Assembly (NCBI GenBank): GCA_003476685.1
Contig: DMVN01000117.1
Coordinates: 1-9,478 of the forward strand
DNA: 9,478 bases
Direction: 5' to 3'
Origin: Acidobacteriota bacterium
GTDB taxonomy: Bacteria > Acidobacteriota > Aminicenantia > Aminicenantales > Saccharicenantaceae
Every line of letters begins with the position of its first letter. The first letter of the stretch is position 1. The position numbers were made by a program, and so were the translations under genes. The notes under the pieces are model-generated. The model was not told where the DNA came from, did not search any database, and saw only the letters and a list, made by a program, of their open reading frames with translations. This document shows positions 7,427 through 9,478 of this stretch, in pieces.

Positions 7427-8113
7427 ATGATCTTCGGAATTACCAGCTTCGTCCTGATAGTGATACTCGGTCTGAGGCTGACTTTTGGCCGCTTCCTGGG
7501 TCGCCTGCCGGAAGACAAGAGGAAGATTTCGACCGAAAATTTCAAAGCCTACGTAAAATGGATAGCCGGCTGGAAATTATCTTTCCTCAAACTCGAGCGC
7601 TGGGACCGGTGCCTGGACCGTCTTGTGGCCTGGGGCCGGAAAAACTTCCCGGGCTGGACAGCCTGGGTTTTTTATGTCCTGGTCCTGTGCTATGTTTACC
7701 TGGCCTTTAGCGGTTTGTTTTTTGCCTGGTTCGTGCCCAGAGGGCTTTATGGCTTTCCGCTGCTGCTTCACGTGGCTGCCGGGGCTTTATTCGCCATTAG
7801 TCTGACTATCATCCTTTTTCTTAAGGCTCGGGTTTATCTTCCAGAAAAGCTGGAATCCCGGGCGGCTGCTCAGGAAAAAGGCGGTTTCTGGTGCCCGCTG
7901 CTCGGTAAAAACCTGCCACGAATCTACCTGGAGGCCGTGGCTTTCTGGGTGTTTGTGGCAGCCGGGTTTTTTCTGGCTGCTTCCACTCTCGGGTCAATGC
8001 TGCCTTATTTCAACTACCCGGCCCAGATTTTCTTTTTTAACCTGCATCGCTGGAGCGCCCTGGCTTCGGTCTTATCAGCCATCCTGGCCCTGGACGTGAT
8101 GATTGTGAACTGA
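7427..8113 (+). CDS. Five-helix membrane protein, probable cytochrome b subunit
   Basis: This 228-residue protein has hydrophobic segments at about 3-20, 77-103, 109-132, 166-190 and 203-226. Basic stretches between helices 1 and 2 and between 3 and 4 suggest that these loops are cytoplasmic. Its only histidines are H115 (LLLHVAAG, start of helix 3) and H207 (NLHRWSAL, start of helix 5). In the predicted topology both sit near the periplasmic end of their helices, as expected for a bis-histidine heme b facing a periplasmic cytochrome c. The helix count recalls NarI/DsrM-type quinol-oxidising cytochrome b subunits, but I see no second histidine pair, so the family is not certain. AGGAGTT, overlapping the cytochrome gene's end, serves as ribosome site, with the ATG 3 bp after that gene's stop. 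Co-translation and complex formation with the cytochrome are therefore likely. A non-heme membrane anchor is the alternative. Confidence 0.75.
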   Translation: MIFGITSFVLIVILGLRLTFGRFLGRLPEDKRKISTENFKAYVKWIAGWKLSFLKLERWDRCLDRLVAWGRKNFPGWTAWVFYVLVLCYVYLAFSGLFFAWFVPRGLYGFPLLLHVAAGALFAISLTIILFLKARVYLPEKLESRAAAQEKGGFWCPLLGKNLPRIYLEAVAFWVFVAAGFFLAASTLGSMLPYFNYPAQIFFFNLHRWSALASVLSAILALDVMIVN

Positions 8114-8305
8114 TTATTCACCGGGAAAGCACAGGGACATTTGGTTTCCTCAGGATATGTAGCAACAGTGCCTTAAATTTTGTCCAGTAAGAATGGACAT
8201 AGAGCTGGCGGTCCTTATGCTTAACATAGGTAGGTGATTTGATAATATAGAGACGCGGAGATTATAAAAAGCTAAGAAGGAATAAACACCAGGGAAAAAT
8301 CTATT
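8114..8305 (+). other. Spacer between the cytochrome b-like and ApbE-like genes
   Basis: This 192-bp gap holds no supported gene. A short inverted repeat, TGTCCA (8181-8186) and TGGACA (8194-8199) with a 7-nt centre, lies in it. An AT-rich GATAATATA (8241-8249) could contain a -10 element, but I find no good -35. The last 60 bases are purine-rich. An independent promoter for the next gene is possible. Confidence 0.45.
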
Positions 8306-9472
8306 ATGAGCCGAGCCAGGGAAAAGAAGAACCCGATGCCGGGCAAGAAGGCTTTCAGTTTCAGCCATCAGGCCATGGGCACTTTTTTCGAAGTGTTCAT
8401 TGCCGGCAAGTCCGAGAGATACAGCCAGGACGCGGCCCGGGCCTTTTTCCGGGAGGTTGACCGGCTGGAGGGATTTTTCAGCCGGTTTGATGACCGCAGT
8501 GAAATTTCCAGGATTAACAGGCTGAAACTGGGAGATATGCTGCCGATAGGCCTGGAAACCTACGAATGTCTGAAACTGAGTTTTCAACTGATGGTGGAGA
8601 CTGGCGGAGCTTTCAACATAAATTTCCGGGCAATTAAGAATTGGGCTGAGGCGGCACAGTCGCGGGAAGCATCAAACATGGAAAAAGTCTACGAAATTCA
8701 GGTGGAAATGAAGGCTTCTGCTGCAAGGGCGAAGAAATTAGAAGGGGAAATTAAAAAGGAGAGAGAGTACAAAAAGGATAAACAAAAAAAAGAAATTGAT
8801 AAAAGCCAAAAAGAACCAGACTCGGCCGTAATGCGGAATTTTCCGTCAGATACCGAGCATAAGCCAGAGGCTAGCCTGAGCCCGGGGTTGGCCGGGGTAG
8901 ATGAGAGAAGTGAGCTTGAAGCCTACCTCCAGTTTTTTCCACTGGAACTAATGGAGCAGGGCGGCGGCTATCGGGTAATCAGGCTTAATGTTCCCGGGGC
9001 TGGGCTCGACCTGGACCTCGGAGCCATTGGCAAAGGATATGCTCTGGAGAGGGCCGCCCAAATTTTTGCTGATTGGGAAATCAGCGATTTTCTGGTCAAT
9101 GCCGGCCGGAGCACCGTTTATGCCCGGGGAGCGAAGCCCTGGCCGGTGGCTGTGGGCGGCGGCTTTGATTTTCTTAAGCCAGGGAAGATTCACCTGTTGA
9201 ACCGGGCCCTCAGTGGCTCGGGACACGAGGTCAAAGGAGAGCATATTTTTGACCCGCGCCACAGGCAGGACCGCTCCCGTCACCTGGCGGTCTGGGTTTC
9301 CCATCCTTCGCCGGCGGTGGCAGATGGATTATCGACCGCCTTTATGGTCATGAGCCTCAATGAAATCAGAAGGTATTGTGAGGTCCGGCCTGAGGTCTGG
9401 ACATTGATTATCAGTCGTGATAAAAAATCTTACCTGTTCAATCAGATGGGTTTTTATGAGCCAGGTGGCTGA
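8306..9472 (+). CDS. ApbE-like FAD:protein FMN transferase with a charged internal insertion
   Basis: ApbE enzymes attach FMN from FAD to a Thr/Ser of a target protein, using Mg2+. This 388-residue protein shows the family landmarks in order: HQAMGTFFEVF (21-31), a FSRFDDRSEISRIN block (58-71), TGGAFNINFRAI (99-110), LDLGAIGKGYALE (236-248), FLVNAGRSTVYARG (262-275), EHIFDPRHRQ (312-321) and VADGLSTAFMVM (338-349), with D340 and T344 at the usual metal site. Departures from consensus are R267 where NAGG is usual and ALSGSG (301-306) where STSG is usual, with a short loop after it. Between 111 and about 208 lies about 65 extra residues rich in Lys/Glu. No signal peptide or lipobox is visible, although many ApbE proteins are exported. 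The start is ATG 8306 (stop at 8273-8275, no other start between); ATG 8336 is an alternative. Activity is plausible but the insertion and altered loop leave some doubt. Confidence 0.88.
   Translation: MSRAREKKNPMPGKKAFSFSHQAMGTFFEVFIAGKSERYSQDAARAFFREVDRLEGFFSRFDDRSEISRINRLKLGDMLPIGLETYECLKLSFQLMVETGGAFNINFRAIKNWAEAAQSREASNMEKVYEIQVEMKASAARAKKLEGEIKKEREYKKDKQKKEIDKSQKEPDSAVMRNFPSDTEHKPEASLSPGLAGVDERSELEAYLQFFPLELMEQGGGYRVIRLNVPGAGLDLDLGAIGKGYALERAAQIFADWEISDFLVNAGRSTVYARGAKPWPVAVGGGFDFLKPGKIHLLNRALSGSGHEVKGEHIFDPRHRQDRSRHLAVWVSHPSPAVADGLSTAFMVMSLNEIRRYCEVRPEVWTLIISRDKKSYLFNQMGFYEPGG
8675..8890 (+). other. Low-complexity Lys/Glu-rich insertion inside the ApbE-like gene
   Basis: Approximate limits are residues 124-195. 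The core (residues 142-170, nt 8729-8815) is almost all Lys, Glu, Asp, Gln and Arg and may form a charged helix or coiled coil. Its DNA differs sharply from the surrounding GC-rich gene: in 8761-8820 I count 38 A, 11 G, 6 C and 5 T. The reading frame stays open across it, and conserved ApbE motifs resume downstream. The composition resembles the spacer at 4680-4984. Confidence 0.7.
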
Positions 9473-9478
9473 ACCACA

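Noticed and set aside
1..9478. CRISPR arrays, tRNA or rRNA genes, insertion sequences and transposases
   Set aside because: I found no regularly spaced repeats, no tRNA- or rRNA-like sequence, and no transposase motifs or terminal inverted repeats.

Overview
The window carries six intact genes, all on the + strand, and one broken gene fragment on the - strand at the left edge. Coding DNA is moderately GC-rich. The spacers are AT-rich, and several are extremely A- and purine-rich. Tat-exported and cytoplasmic Gfo/Idh/MocA dehydrogenases, xylose-isomerase-like sugar isomerases and a membrane-anchored multiheme cytochrome c together suggest an uncultured, probably anaerobic, two-membrane bacterium that degrades carbohydrates. 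An Acidobacteriota- or Aminicenantes-like lineage fits, but this is a low-confidence guess from gene content; no taxonomic marker is present.

Left part (1-4659): sugar metabolism. A truncated sugar phosphate isomerase/epimerase remnant (1-173, - strand) sits next to a cytoplasmic Gfo/Idh/MocA oxidoreductase (273-1445). A TIM-barrel sugar isomerase/epimerase follows (1717-2706), then a second Gfo/Idh/MocA protein with a twin-arginine signal (3232-4659). Spacers of about 270 and 525 bp separate these genes, and candidate promoters lie before the first and third, so they may be separate transcription units. The likely theme is NAD(P)-dependent oxidation of sugars or sugar derivatives outside the cytoplasmic membrane and inside the cell, coupled to isomerisation. 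The substrate cannot be read from the sequence.

Right part (4985-9472): electron transfer. A seven-heme c-type cytochrome anchored at both ends (4985-7423) is followed after 3 bp by a five-helix membrane protein (7427-8113). Its only two histidines are placed to bind one heme b near the periplasmic face, which suggests a quinone-linked b/c complex. An ApbE-type FAD:protein FMN transferase (8306-9472) lies 192 bp downstream and carries an unusual lysine/glutamate-rich insertion in its catalytic domain.

The main oddities are the A/purine-rich tracts, which occur in two spacers and also inside the apbE-like reading frame; the about 320-residue heme-free block between hemes 6 and 7 of the cytochrome; and the absence of any visible FMN-binding target for the ApbE-like protein.
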